This document shows positions 39,413 to 49,511 of a DNA stretch of 64,000 nt, in pieces. The position numbers and the translations under genes are program-made. The stretch's first letter is position 1; every line of letters starts with the position of its first letter. The stretch comes from Burkholderiaceae bacterium (GTDB taxonomy: Bacteria > Pseudomonadota > Gammaproteobacteria > Burkholderiales > Burkholderiaceae), in assembly GCA_023266335.1 (NCBI GenBank), contig JAHFQJ010000001.1:81364-145363 (forward strand), written 5' to 3'. The notes under the pieces are model-generated. The model made no database searches. It saw nothing but the letters and a program-made list of their open reading frames with translations, and was not told the DNA's origin.

Positions 39413-40311
39413 TATATTAAACCCAAAGTTTTAAGCTCTTTGTCAATTATATCTTGTTTAGATTCAGAAAGCTGAGTTAATGGGAGGCGTATTCCATTTG
39501 GTATTCTTCCCATTTTATATAAAGCATATTTAACCGGGATAGGGTTTGCTTCACAAAATAATAAACTATTTATGCTGGATAAGCGAATATGCATTTGAGC
39601 TGCTTGCGGTAAATCAATATTTCTGATAAAGGAATTTGCAATATTATGCACAATATTAGGTAATATATTTGCAGTTACACTTATATTGCCTTTAGCGCCT
39701 AATAACATTAAAAGAGCAGCTGTTGCATCATCACCTGAATATACATTAAATAACTTTTTTTGCGGGATAGCTTCTTGGCAAGCTTTGATTAATTGACATC
39801 CTCTATCTAGATCGCCTGTTGCATCTTTAACACCAATAATATTTTCAATGGACGCAAGCCTCATAATGGTATCATTACTCATGTCTGCAGCGGTGCGGCT
39901 TGGCACATTATATAGGATTATGGGAATATCAACTGCTTGAGCAATTTTTTTATAATGCTGATAAATGCCTTCTTGGGTTGGTTTATTATAATAAGGTACT
40001 ACCTGCAATGAAGCATCAGCGCCAACCTTTTTAGCAAATTGAGTCAATTCAATAGCTTCATTGGTTGAATTTCCGCCTGTACCTGCAATTACAGGAATGC
40101 GTTTATTAACATATTTTACAGTTAGTTCAATTAAATGAGTATGTTCCTCAACATTTAAAGTCGCTGATTCGCCTGTAGTTCCAACTACAACAATAGAATC
40201 AGTTCCTTGTTCAATATGCCAGTCAATTAAATTTTTATAAGATATAAAATCTATACTGCCGTCTTCATGCATTGGTGTAACTATTGCAACTATACTGCCC
40301 TGAATATTCAT
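39412..40311 (-). CDS. dapA: 4-hydroxy-tetrahydrodipicolinate synthase
   Basis: GSIVAIVTPMHEDGSIDF, VVGTTGESATL, VIAGTGGNSTNEAIELT, PYYNKPTQEGIYQHYK, ILYNVPSRT, GVKDATGDL. Confidence 0.96.
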   Translation of the reverse strand: MNIQGSIVAIVTPMHEDGSIDFISYKNLIDWHIEQGTDSIVVVGTTGESATLNVEEHTHLIELTVKYVNKRIPVIAGTGGNSTNEAIELTQFAKKVGADASLQVVPYYNKPTQEGIYQHYKKIAQAVDIPIILYNVPSRTAADMSNDTIMRLASIENIIGVKDATGDLDRGCQLIKACQEAIPQKKLFNVYSGDDATAALLMLLGAKGNISVTANILPNIVHNIANSFIRNIDLPQAAQMHIRLSSINSLLFCEANPIPVKYALYKMGRIPNGIRLPLTQLSESKQDIIDKELKTLGLI

Positions 40312-40498
40312 ACACACTCCTTCATATAATATTTTTTTATGCCCCATTAGTTTATTTTACTTTCTTTTACTTAAAAATTCTATAAATATACTCGTCTCAA
40401 TCAGATTTATATGAGTATATTAAACAATTAAAAGTTGAATGCTGTATAAAAATACTATACCATATTAGTATCAACACAATAGCAATAGGTTAAATATT

Positions 40499-40624
40499 AT
40501 GCATTATTTTAAATCTATTTTAATTTTGTTAGGAATTTTATCCATTAGTCTTTTAACCAGTTGCGGAACAAAAAAAGACTTGACTATTCCTGATGCATAT
40601 CGTAAATATTACGAGAAAAAATAA
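40499..40624 (+). CDS. Small LptM-like lipoprotein, 41 aa (MHYFKSILILLGILSISLLTSCGTKKDLTIPDAYRKYYEKK)
   Basis: Signal peptide plus LTSC lipobox then GTKKDLTIPD; missed by the ORF track because it is short. Confidence 0.75.
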   Translation: MHYFKSILILLGILSISLLTSCGTKKDLTIPDAYRKYYEKK

Positions 40625-40635
40625 TTATAAGAAAT

Positions 40636-41289
40636 ATGGATACATATAATTTACGCCAAGATTATACAAAAAATATACTCATTGAAGAACATATAAGCGA
40701 TAATCCGTTTACGCAGTTTAATAATTGGTTTCAAGACTGTATAGATAATAAATTACCTGAACCTTATGCAATGTCTTTAGCGACGGTTGATAAAAATAAC
40801 TGCCCTCATGTTAGAACTGTTTTAATGAGAAATTTTAGCGAAAGAGGGTTACATTTTTTTACAAATTATGCCAGTGCTAAAGGGCAGGATTTATTAGTAA
40901 ATAATAAGGCAGAGGTTTTATTTTTCTGGCAAGCCTTAGAGCGGCAAGTACGTATTAATGGTTTAGTGCATAAATTAGATTATGCACAAAGCCAAGATTA
41001 TTTTAGTCAGCGTCCTTTTGCTTCTCAGATTAGTGCAATTATATCCCCTCAAAGTAGAATTATTGAAAATAGACATGAATTAGAAAAAGAATATAGCAAA
41101 GCTGCTAATCATTACAGCACAGATAATTTGCCTAACTGCCCAGACTTTTGGGGCGGTTACTGCTTAGTGCCGGATTATTTTGAATTTTGGCAAGGCAGAG
41201 CCTCAAGGCTGCACGATAGAATAGCATATCAGCGTGATTCAAAATCAAAACAAATTGAAAATTGGAATGTTTTCAGATTAGCTCCATAA
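40636..41289 (+). CDS. pdxH: Pyridoxamine 5'-phosphate oxidase
   Basis: [45 protein letters not shown]-terminal [17 protein letters not shown]...WNVFRLAP. Confidence 0.96.
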   Translation: MDTYNLRQDYTKNILIEEHISDNPFTQFNNWFQDCIDNKLPEPYAMSLATVDKNNCPHVRTVLMRNFSERGLHFFTNYASAKGQDLLVNNKAEVLFFWQALERQVRINGLVHKLDYAQSQDYFSQRPFASQISAIISPQSRIIENRHELEKEYSKAANHYSTDNLPNCPDFWGGYCLVPDYFEFWQGRASRLHDRIAYQRDSKSKQIENWNVFRLAP

Positions 41290-41321
41290 TTTTTAAATCA
41301 ACACAAAATAATAAAATAAAC

Positions 41322-42539
41322 ATGAACAGCAGTAATAATTATATATATTCACTCCAGCCTAATCCAGAAGGATTTTTTGGTCAATATGGCGGTACATACA
41401 TATCAGAAACTTTATCTAATATAATCAATGAACTGAAAAATCATTATTATAATATTCAAAATGATGAAAGTTTTTGGCAGGAATATCAAAAAGAATTAAA
41501 ATATTTTGTCGGCAGACCTTCGCCAATATCTTATGCAGAGCGTATTACACAATCTGTCAATGGGGCGAAAATATATCTAAAAAGAGAAGATTTGAACCAT
41601 ACTGGCGCTCATAAGGTTAATAATGTGATTGGTCAAGCTTTACTTGCAAAGCGTATGGGTAAAAAGCGTATTATAGCCGAAACAGGTGCAGGGCAGCATG
41701 GAGTAGCAACCGCAACAATATGTGCTAGATATGGCTTAGAATGTATAGTTTACATGGGTGCTGAAGATATAAAGCGTCAAGTAGCAAATGTATACCGCAT
41801 GAAATTATTAGGTGCAGAGGTTGTGCCTGTAAACAGCGGTTCAAAAACATTAAAAGACGCTTTAAATGAAGCAATGCGTGATTGGGTTACGAATGTAGAT
41901 AATACATTTTATATAATTGGCACGGTAGCAGGTCCTCACCCATATCCAGCTATGGTAAGAGATTTTCAAAAAATTATCGGGCAGGAATGTATTCAGCAAA
42001 TGCCGGAGATTACAGGGCGTCAGCCGGATTATATTGTTGCCTGCATTGGCGGCGGTTCAAATGCGATGGGAATTTTTTATCCATATCTTAACCTTAAAAA
42101 TACTAAATTAATTGGCGTAGAGGCTGCAGGAAAAGGCTTAGCTACTGGGGAGCATGCTGCATCCATTTCTAAAGGCAGTTTTGGCATATTGCATGGGAAT
42201 GCAACATATTTACTGCAAGATGATAAAGGGCAAGTTACAGAAACACATTCAGTTTCTGCGGGGTTAGATTATCCGGCAGTAGGTCCAGAGCATGCTTATT
42301 TACATGATGAAAAGTTAGCAGATTACGTTTGTGCTACTGATGAAGAGGCAATTAATGCATTTAATATCTGCTGCAGATTAGAGGGAATTATACCTGCATT
42401 AGAAAGCAGTCATGCATTGGCATATGCGATTAAACTAGCTAAAGAATTAGATAAAGAAAAAATCATTTTGGTAAATTTATCCGGACGTGGAGATAAAGAT
42501 ATGCATACAGTAGCTGAATATAACGGTATTCAATTATAA
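41322..42539 (+). CDS. trpB: Tryptophan synthase beta subunit
   Basis: [70 protein letters not shown]. Confidence 0.97.
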   Translation: MNSSNNYIYSLQPNPEGFFGQYGGTYISETLSNIINELKNHYYNIQNDESFWQEYQKELKYFVGRPSPISYAERITQSVNGAKIYLKREDLNHTGAHKVNNVIGQALLAKRMGKKRIIAETGAGQHGVATATICARYGLECIVYMGAEDIKRQVANVYRMKLLGAEVVPVNSGSKTLKDALNEAMRDWVTNVDNTFYIIGTVAGPHPYPAMVRDFQKIIGQECIQQMPEITGRQPDYIVACIGGGSNAMGIFYPYLNLKNTKLIGVEAAGKGLATGEHAASISKGSFGILHGNATYLLQDDKGQVTETHSVSAGLDYPAVGPEHAYLHDEKLADYVCATDEEAINAFNICCRLEGIIPALESSHALAYAIKLAKELDKEKIILVNLSGRGDKDMHTVAEYNGIQL

Positions 42540-42616
42540 CTCATTATATTTATGTTTGCTTTTTATGCTTAGCACAGCCTCTAGATGCCTGCATGTAGAG
42601 GTATGACTAGTTTTAC

Positions 42617-43726
42617 TTATTTAGCCACTTGGGCTGTGTATGCATCTTTCCCTTTTTCAACGTCATATAAACTGGGCAGATTGATACCTTGTAAATTATC
42701 TTCAATAATTTTGTATAAACACTCAATGCTGTAGATATTATCATTTAAGCAGGGAATATATTCAAATTGCTTTCCGCCATAACTAATAAAAACAGCCTTA
42801 GCTTCAATGGCAATTTCTTCAAGCGTTTCTAAGCAGTCACTACTAAAACCAGGACATATTATATCCACTCTTTTAGTACCATTCTTAGCTAATTTTTCTA
42901 AGACTGTTTCTGTATAAGGCTGTAGCCATTTCGCTTTTCCTAGCCGGCTTTGAAAGCTTACTGCATAATCCTGTTTTGAAATACCTAAAGATTCTGCCAA
43001 TAAGCGTGCTGTTTTATGGCATTCACAATGATAATAATCACCCAAACGTAAATTGCGTTCTGGTATTCCATGAAATGACATGACTAATTTACTTTGATTA
43101 TTACTAAAATCAGGTATGCCAATTTTATTCCAGCGCTCTAAAATAGTTTGCTTTAAAGCTTCAATATATGCTGAGTGGTCGTGATAACGGTTTATAGTAC
43201 GAATTGAAGGAATAACACGCCAAGTTTTTAATACATCAAACACTTTTTCTATAGTGCTGCCTGTGGTTGAACTGCAGTATTGAGGATATAAAGGAAAAAT
43301 AATTAAATTTTGGATATGATGATGCCTTAATTCTTCAAGTGCATGTTCAATGCATGGCTGATTATAGCGCATGGCATAGGCTACTTTTATATTTTCACCA
43401 TATTTATGTTTTTGTTTAATAATATGTTCAAGTTCATGGAGCTGTTTTTGCGTATTTATTTGCAGAGGCGAGCCTTGTTCTGTCCAAATACTTGCATATT
43501 TTAATGCAGATACTTTGCTTCTAAAGGGTAAAATGAATGCATGCAAAATTGCCAGCCAAATAATTTTAGGGATTTCTACTACTCTTTTATCACTTAAAAA
43601 TTCCTTTAAATAAGGTTTTAAAGCAGATTTAGTAGGTGCAGATGGCGTGCCTAGATTTATAATTAAAATGCCAATATTTGGCTGTTGCCCATGAATATAT
43701 TTAGGTTCAGGTTTGAGTTTGCTCAT
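42617..43726 (-). CDS. hemH: Ferrochelatase
   Basis: GILIINLGTPSAPTKSALKPYLKEFLSDKRVVEIP, FPLYPQYCSSTTGS, MSFHGIPERN, CPGFSSDCLETLEEI. Confidence 0.96.
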   Translation of the reverse strand: MSKLKPEPKYIHGQQPNIGILIINLGTPSAPTKSALKPYLKEFLSDKRVVEIPKIIWLAILHAFILPFRSKVSALKYASIWTEQGSPLQINTQKQLHELEHIIKQKHKYGENIKVAYAMRYNQPCIEHALEELRHHHIQNLIIFPLYPQYCSSTTGSTIEKVFDVLKTWRVIPSIRTINRYHDHSAYIEALKQTILERWNKIGIPDFSNNQSKLVMSFHGIPERNLRLGDYYHCECHKTARLLAESLGISKQDYAVSFQSRLGKAKWLQPYTETVLEKLAKNGTKRVDIICPGFSSDCLETLEEIAIEAKAVFISYGGKQFEYIPCLNDNIYSIECLYKIIEDNLQGINLPSLYDVEKGKDAYTAQVAK

Positions 43727-43794
43727 ATATATTAAAATTTAAAAACCTGCTTTACTTTAACATTTATTAACTATTATTTCTAGTTATATTCACC

Positions 43795-44352
43795 TTAACC
43801 CAATTTACGAATCTTATTTAAAACAGATGTAGTAGAATATCCGTCTACAAAAGATAAAATTTTAACTATTCCACCCCATGATTGCACAACAGGAGTTTCT
43901 GGCAGATTTTCTAAGCTATAGTCTCCGCCTTTTACATAAATATGAGGTTTAATTTTTTTTAATAATTCAATTGGTGTTTTTTCTGAAAAAATTACAATAT
44001 AGTCTATCATAAATAAACTTGCCAGCATAACTTGTCTGTCAATTTCATTATTAATCGGGCGGTTATTGCCTTTCTCCAGCATTTTGGTGCTAGCATCGCT
44101 ATTTAGCCCAATTATTAATTGATGCCCTAAACTTTTAGCTTGAGCTAAATAAGTTAAATGACCAGTGTGTAATATATCAAAAACACCATTTGTAAATACT
44201 AACGGGAGTTTATTAGAACAGCCTAAATGCTCTGCTATTGATTTATCAGAATTGATGAATAATTCATCTAAATCATTAGATTTAAGAATTTTATGCTGAA
44301 CTACATCAGATAAAGCATAAATGTTAATATTATTTTTAATACCAGAGTTCAT
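43795..44352 (-). CDS. rfaE2: D-glycero-beta-D-manno-heptose 1-phosphate adenylyltransferase (RfaE domain II)
   Basis: FTNGVFDILHTGHLTYLAQAKSLGHQLIIGLNSDAS; stand-alone nucleotidyltransferase domain. Confidence 0.9.
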   Translation of the reverse strand: MNSGIKNNINIYALSDVVQHKILKSNDLDELFINSDKSIAEHLGCSNKLPLVFTNGVFDILHTGHLTYLAQAKSLGHQLIIGLNSDASTKMLEKGNNRPINNEIDRQVMLASLFMIDYIVIFSEKTPIELLKKIKPHIYVKGGDYSLENLPETPVVQSWGGIVKILSFVDGYSTTSVLNKIRKLG

Positions 44353-44359
44353 ATAATAA

Positions 44360-45334
44360 TTATACTGCTATACTTTCAAGTGCATTAATACTTGATAATA
44401 ATGTTTCTAAATTTTCTGTTCCTAATATATTATAACTATCATTATTTGGTAAAATTCTCTTAACTAACCCTTGTAGAACTTTAGCCGGACCGCATTCTAC
44501 AAAAGAGTTAATATTATAATAATTCATTTTTTCAATTGTTTCCACCCAGCGTACGGGACTTGCAGCCTGTTTTACTAAAGCAGATTTTATACTTTCACTA
44601 TCAGTTGGCATTTCAATATCTGCATTATTTATATATTTTATAGTTGTTACATTATTTATTGTAACATCTTTTAAATATTGCTCTAATTCAATGCCGACAG
44701 GCGATAATAAAGATGAATGAAAAGGAGCAGATACCGACAAAAGCAAAGCACGTTTAGCTCCCGCCTGCTTTATAATATCGCAGGCTTGTTCTAAAGCTTC
44801 TTTATGCCCTGCAATCACTATTTGTTCTTTCGAATTATAATTAGCAATTTCTACAACACCATAAGTTTTGGTGTCTGATATTTCTAAACAAATTTGTTTG
44901 ATTTTATTTGCATCTAAACCAATAATAGCAGCCATTCCGCCAACTCCAGCTGGAACAGCTTCCTGCATAACTTTTGCTCTAAATCTTACTAATTTTACAG
45001 CATCGCTAAACTCAATTGCCCCAGCAGCAGTTAAAGCACTATATTCGCCTAAGCTATGTCCGGCAGTCAAGCTAGGTTTAATCTCAGATTTACTAAGCCA
45101 TAACCGGTATATTGCAATCGAGGCAGCCAAAATAGCAGGCTGTGTGTAAACAGTTGAATTTAATTTTTCAGCTGGTCCATTTGCAATAATAGAAGCAATG
45201 TCTTCATTTAAGCTATCATTTGCTTCTTCTAAAGTCTGTTTAACAATGGACTCTTGAGAGAAACTATCAAGCATACCGACAGTTTGTGAGCCTTGACCGG
45301 GGAATAGAAAAGCTAGATTGTTGTTTAAGTTCAT
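44360..45334 (-). CDS. fabD: Malonyl-CoA:ACP S-malonyltransferase
   Basis: LAFLFPGQGSQTVGMLD, TAGHSLGEYSALTAAGAI, APFHSSLL. Confidence 0.96.
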   Translation of the reverse strand: MNLNNNLAFLFPGQGSQTVGMLDSFSQESIVKQTLEEANDSLNEDIASIIANGPAEKLNSTVYTQPAILAASIAIYRLWLSKSEIKPSLTAGHSLGEYSALTAAGAIEFSDAVKLVRFRAKVMQEAVPAGVGGMAAIIGLDANKIKQICLEISDTKTYGVVEIANYNSKEQIVIAGHKEALEQACDIIKQAGAKRALLLSVSAPFHSSLLSPVGIELEQYLKDVTINNVTTIKYINNADIEMPTDSESIKSALVKQAASPVRWVETIEKMNYYNINSFVECGPAKVLQGLVKRILPNNDSYNILGTENLETLLSSINALESIAV

Positions 45335-45391
45335 TTTATTTGTATTATTTGCATCATCTATTATTTTACCATAAGATTAGCTGAGTAATCC

Positions 45392-45736
45392 CTATTTTTC
45401 TTGAGCCTCTATATCTAAAAATTGAATATTATCCTGATTAATTTCTACTATAGCAATTTTATCCAGATTTGTTGAAAGATTAGGTATAAATATAACGTCA
45501 TTTTCTTGCTTAAAATCACAGATTCTTGTACAAATAGATGATTTTATCAGATTTACAAATGTTAGCACTGCACATTTATGACTACAAAAATCGGCTTCAC
45601 TATCATCTAAAATATCTGTTAAATTAAAATATTTGCTTGAAAAGCCCTTTCCCTTTTCATCTTGTGGTAATCCGCTAAGAATTTTAAAGTTAAATCTAAA
45701 ACTATTACTACATACTGAATTACTGCATTGTAACAT
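45392..45736 (-). CDS. Hypothetical 114-aa protein with paired cysteines
   Basis: ORF between fabD and ftsH on the same strand; CSNSVCSNSF...FCSHKC. Confidence 0.5.
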   Translation of the reverse strand: MLQCSNSVCSNSFRFNFKILSGLPQDEKGKGFSSKYFNLTDILDDSEADFCSHKCAVLTFVNLIKSSICTRICDFKQENDVIFIPNLSTNLDKIAIVEINQDNIQFLDIEAQEK

Positions 45737-45820
45737 TTAAAACCTATTATAAATAATTAAAATATAGTTATATTTTATAATATTAATTATTTATAGCTAT
45801 CCGTATAAATACTAAAAAGA

Positions 45821-47686
45821 TTATAGTACTAATGCACTATTAATTGTATTAGTTAAATTTTCCGTATGTATTATATATTTAGGCTTTCTAACCTCAATGT
45901 CGCTCATAATATCCTCTACTTGATCTGAATCAATAGTTTCCCATTCCATGAGGGCGGATACCATTTTTTCTACGCGATGTTTATTTTCAATCAATATGTC
46001 TGTAGCACGTTTATATTGCTTATCAATAATACTTCTAACCTCTTCATCTACTCTTTGCTGCGTATGTTCAGATATACTGCGCGGATTAGCAAAGGTATTT
46101 TCATTATTTGTAGTATATACCATCGGACCTAACGCATCTGTCATACCATATTTTGTCACAATATCTCTAGCTAACTGCGTAGCTTTGTTAAAATCATCTG
46201 AAGCACCAGTGCTGCGTACATTCAAGAAAATTTCTTCTGCTGCCCTTCCGCCAAACAGAATTGCAATTCTTTCAAGCAGGTCATCATCATAATGCGAGCG
46301 TTTGTCATATTCTGGCAACTGCCATGTTATACCTAATGCCCAGCCCCGTGGCATAATCGTTACTTTATGTACCGGATCTGCTTTAGGTAGCATAGCTGCT
46401 ACAACTGCATGCCCAGATTCATGATAGGCTGTTGCACGTTTTTCTTCTTCACGCATAACAGCAGATTTTCTCTCTGGTCCCATATATATTTTATCTTTTG
46501 CGTCTTCAAAATCTTGAAAATCCACCAAACGTTTATTTCTTCTAGCTGCAAATAAAGCTGCTTCATTAACTAAATTCGCTAAATCAGCACCGGAAAATCC
46601 AGGAGTTCCTCTTGCAATTATGCTCGGGTCAACTGTTGCATCAATCGGTATTTTACGCAAATGAACTTGCAGTATTTGTTCTCTGCCTCGAATATCCGGC
46701 AATCCGACATAAACTTGCCTATCAAATCGCCCTGGTCTTAACAAGGCTTTGTCTAATACATCAGAGCGGTTAGTTGCAGCAATTACAATAACGCCAGAAT
46801 TAGGTTCAAATCCGTCCAGTTCAACCAGCATTTGATTGAGAGTTTGTTCTCTTTCATCATTGCCGCCGCCATAGCCGCCGCCGCGCTGTCTTCCTACTGC
46901 ATCGATTTCATCAATAAATATTATACACGGAGCTTGTTTTTTAGCTTGTTCAAACATATCTCTTACACGTGCAGCACCAACTCCTACAAACATTTCTACA
47001 AAATCTGAACCGGATATAGAAAAAAATGGAACTTTTGCTTCACCAGCGATGGCTTTGGCCAATAATGTTTTACCAGTTCCAGGAGGACCAATTAATAAAA
47101 CTCCGCGCGGAATTTTACCGCCTAATTTTTGGAATTTATCCGGTGATTTTAAGAAGTCTACTAATTCACTGACTTCTTCTTTTGCTTCATCACAGCCTGC
47201 AACATCTGTGAAATTAATCTGATTTTCATTTTCATCAATTAATCTGGCTCTTGATTTTCCAAAATTAAATGCACCGCCTTTACTGCCGCCCTGCATTTTA
47301 TTCATCATATAAAACCATAATCCAGCTAGGATTAGTATCGGAAATATAGACATTAATAGTGAGAATAATATGCTTGGTTCTTTTGGAGGCAATCCAGAAA
47401 TTTGTACATTTGATTTTAATAATTCATTTACCATATATAAATCAATAGGAGCTATTAATTGATACGGTTTTCCTGATTTAGGGGCTACATATAAGGTTTG
47501 CCCTCCCATTTCGGCATTTTGAATATCAACTTTTTGAATTTTGCCTGATTTTGCATCATTCATGAACTGAGTATAAGTAACACCAGCAATAATTTTTTTA
47601 TCGTCAAGCTGTTTATATAAAAAGAATAAACTACCGATAATTGCTATCCAAAGCATGACTTTTTGCATACTATTAAAATTGTTCAA
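45821..47686 (-). CDS. ftsH: ATP-dependent zinc metalloprotease FtsH
   Basis: [56 protein letters not shown] zinc site. Confidence 0.97.
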   Translation of the reverse strand: MNNFNSMQKVMLWIAIIGSLFFLYKQLDDKKIIAGVTYTQFMNDAKSGKIQKVDIQNAEMGGQTLYVAPKSGKPYQLIAPIDLYMVNELLKSNVQISGLPPKEPSILFSLLMSIFPILILAGLWFYMMNKMQGGSKGGAFNFGKSRARLIDENENQINFTDVAGCDEAKEEVSELVDFLKSPDKFQKLGGKIPRGVLLIGPPGTGKTLLAKAIAGEAKVPFFSISGSDFVEMFVGVGAARVRDMFEQAKKQAPCIIFIDEIDAVGRQRGGGYGGGNDEREQTLNQMLVELDGFEPNSGVIVIAATNRSDVLDKALLRPGRFDRQVYVGLPDIRGREQILQVHLRKIPIDATVDPSIIARGTPGFSGADLANLVNEAALFAARRNKRLVDFQDFEDAKDKIYMGPERKSAVMREEEKRATAYHESGHAVVAAMLPKADPVHKVTIMPRGWALGITWQLPEYDKRSHYDDDLLERIAILFGGRAAEEIFLNVRSTGASDDFNKATQLARDIVTKYGMTDALGPMVYTTNNENTFANPRSISEHTQQRVDEEVRSIIDKQYKRATDILIENKHRVEKMVSALMEWETIDSDQVEDIMSDIEVRKPKYIIHTENLTNTINSALVL

Positions 47687-47918
47687 ACTATGCTCCTTTG
47701 CCGGGTAATATACAATATTTATAACATAATAGTAAAACTCTATTCATTATACTAGAAGTTTTATGTTTTCGCTATTCAAACCTAGGTATAGTATGATAAC
47801 TCATGATTTATACAATTATTTTTTATTTAACAACTGAATTAATTAAATATATTAACTATCGTTATATGTTACTGTATAATATATAAAGTCAAATTATATT
47901 TTTTCAAGTGCAGAAATA

Positions 47919-49331
47919 ATGAAATTAATACCAATAGTTAAATCTATATTTAATAATACTAGTAATTGTAAAAAAAATAAACCTATAAAATCAATTGTAT
48001 TATTTTTATCTGCTCTTTGTATCAATAATAGTTTTGCTCAAATCAATATGAATCTGCCTAAAATTAATACAACTAATTTTAAGAACATAAAAATATATCA
48101 TGTGCAGACTAAAAGCATACCCAGTATAAGCATATCTTGGTTATTTAAAAAATTATATCCGGCTGATAATGCGTGTATTTCTGATATAGCTTTTGCAATG
48201 ATAGGGAAGCAAATTTCTAATTATAGCGAAGAAGAAACTAATAATGCCTTGAGTGATATGGGTGCGGAGTTTTCAGTATCTAATAACAAAGATTTTATTC
48301 AGCTTAATTTGCGTACATTAAATTCAGATAGAGACAATGCTATTAAATGGTTAGGGCAGGCAATTTATACATCAGTATTTACACAAGATATATTTAATAG
48401 AGAAAAAGCTAGAGTTTTACAAAATGTGCAGGATCAAGAGAAAGACCCTGCATACATAGCAAATCAAAATTTAATACTAGCAACCCATAATAATCATTTA
48501 TATAGTCAATTCTGCACATCTAATTTAGCAAAAAATGTTAGTCTGATGCAAGTTAGAAGCTACTATTATCAACAATTTATTGCATTAGATTCACCAAAAA
48601 TAATTTTGACGGGATATATTGCTGTAAATGAAATAAATAATTTGTTAGAAAAAAATATTTTAGATAAATACACTAACAATAATACCAATATTCATGAAAA
48701 ATCATCAAATGAAAATACAAATAATTTAATTAAACTAGAAACTCCAAATCAATATGTGTTTAACAAAGAAATTAAGGTTATAAATAATACTTATGATATG
48801 GATATTACTCAATCTCAAATTAGAATGGGAATGCCGTTTATTCAAAGAGATAATCCAGATATTTTTAATATTATGGCAGGGAATTATATTTTAGGCGGCG
48901 GCGGATTTAATTCAAGATTAATGGAAGCTCTAAGAGAAAAACAAGGCTTTGTATATGGCATTTCTTCGAATTTTATGCCGTGGGAAAATTCTGGTTTATT
49001 CATAATTGAATTACAAACAAAAATTAATCAAACACAACCGGCAATTAAATTGGTTAAAACTACAGTTGATGATTTTTTAGTTAAAGGAATTAATAAGCAG
49101 GAATTAGATAAAGCTAAAAAATTTCTTCTGCAAAGTTTTTCTTCAAGGCTGGATACAAATGAAAAATGGCTTAGTCAATTATCAATCATTGCATATTATA
49201 ATTTACCTTTAAATTACCTAGATACATGGCAACAGAATTTAAATAACACAACTGTTGAAAGTGTGAATAATGCTATGAGAAAATATTTAGATGTAAATAG
49301 ATTAAATATTAGTATAGTTACAAAGCAATAA
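47919..49331 (+). CDS. M16 family (pitrilysin-like) protein lacking the HXXEH zinc motif
   Basis: GGGGFNSRLMEALREKQGFVYGISSNF R/Y motif of M16; no HXXEH in the N-terminal half. Confidence 0.85.
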   Translation: MKLIPIVKSIFNNTSNCKKNKPIKSIVLFLSALCINNSFAQINMNLPKINTTNFKNIKIYHVQTKSIPSISISWLFKKLYPADNACISDIAFAMIGKQISNYSEEETNNALSDMGAEFSVSNNKDFIQLNLRTLNSDRDNAIKWLGQAIYTSVFTQDIFNREKARVLQNVQDQEKDPAYIANQNLILATHNNHLYSQFCTSNLAKNVSLMQVRSYYYQQFIALDSPKIILTGYIAVNEINNLLEKNILDKYTNNNTNIHEKSSNENTNNLIKLETPNQYVFNKEIKVINNTYDMDITQSQIRMGMPFIQRDNPDIFNIMAGNYILGGGGFNSRLMEALREKQGFVYGISSNFMPWENSGLFIIELQTKINQTQPAIKLVKTTVDDFLVKGINKQELDKAKKFLLQSFSSRLDTNEKWLSQLSIIAYYNLPLNYLDTWQQNLNNTTVESVNNAMRKYLDVNRLNISIVTKQ

Positions 49332-49360
49332 AGAATAAAATTATCGTTTGTCTATACCGG

Positions 49361-49383
49361 TCTCAGCCAAATTTAGGGCAATC
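49361..49383 (+). repeat. Degenerate dispersed repeat B (TCTCAGCCAAATTTAGGGCAATC)
   Basis: Similar to 5270-5297 (TTTTAGCCGGATTTAGGTCAATG) and 39350. Confidence 0.35.
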
Positions 49384-49511
49384 AATATGGAGTATGAATA
49401 CTTTTTGACTTTGCCTATCCTTATCCCATTTTTTGTATATGTATAAGTACTATTACATTAGACATAAGCTGTGATATAATACGCACTAAATAATATTGGT
49501 GTGTATAATAT

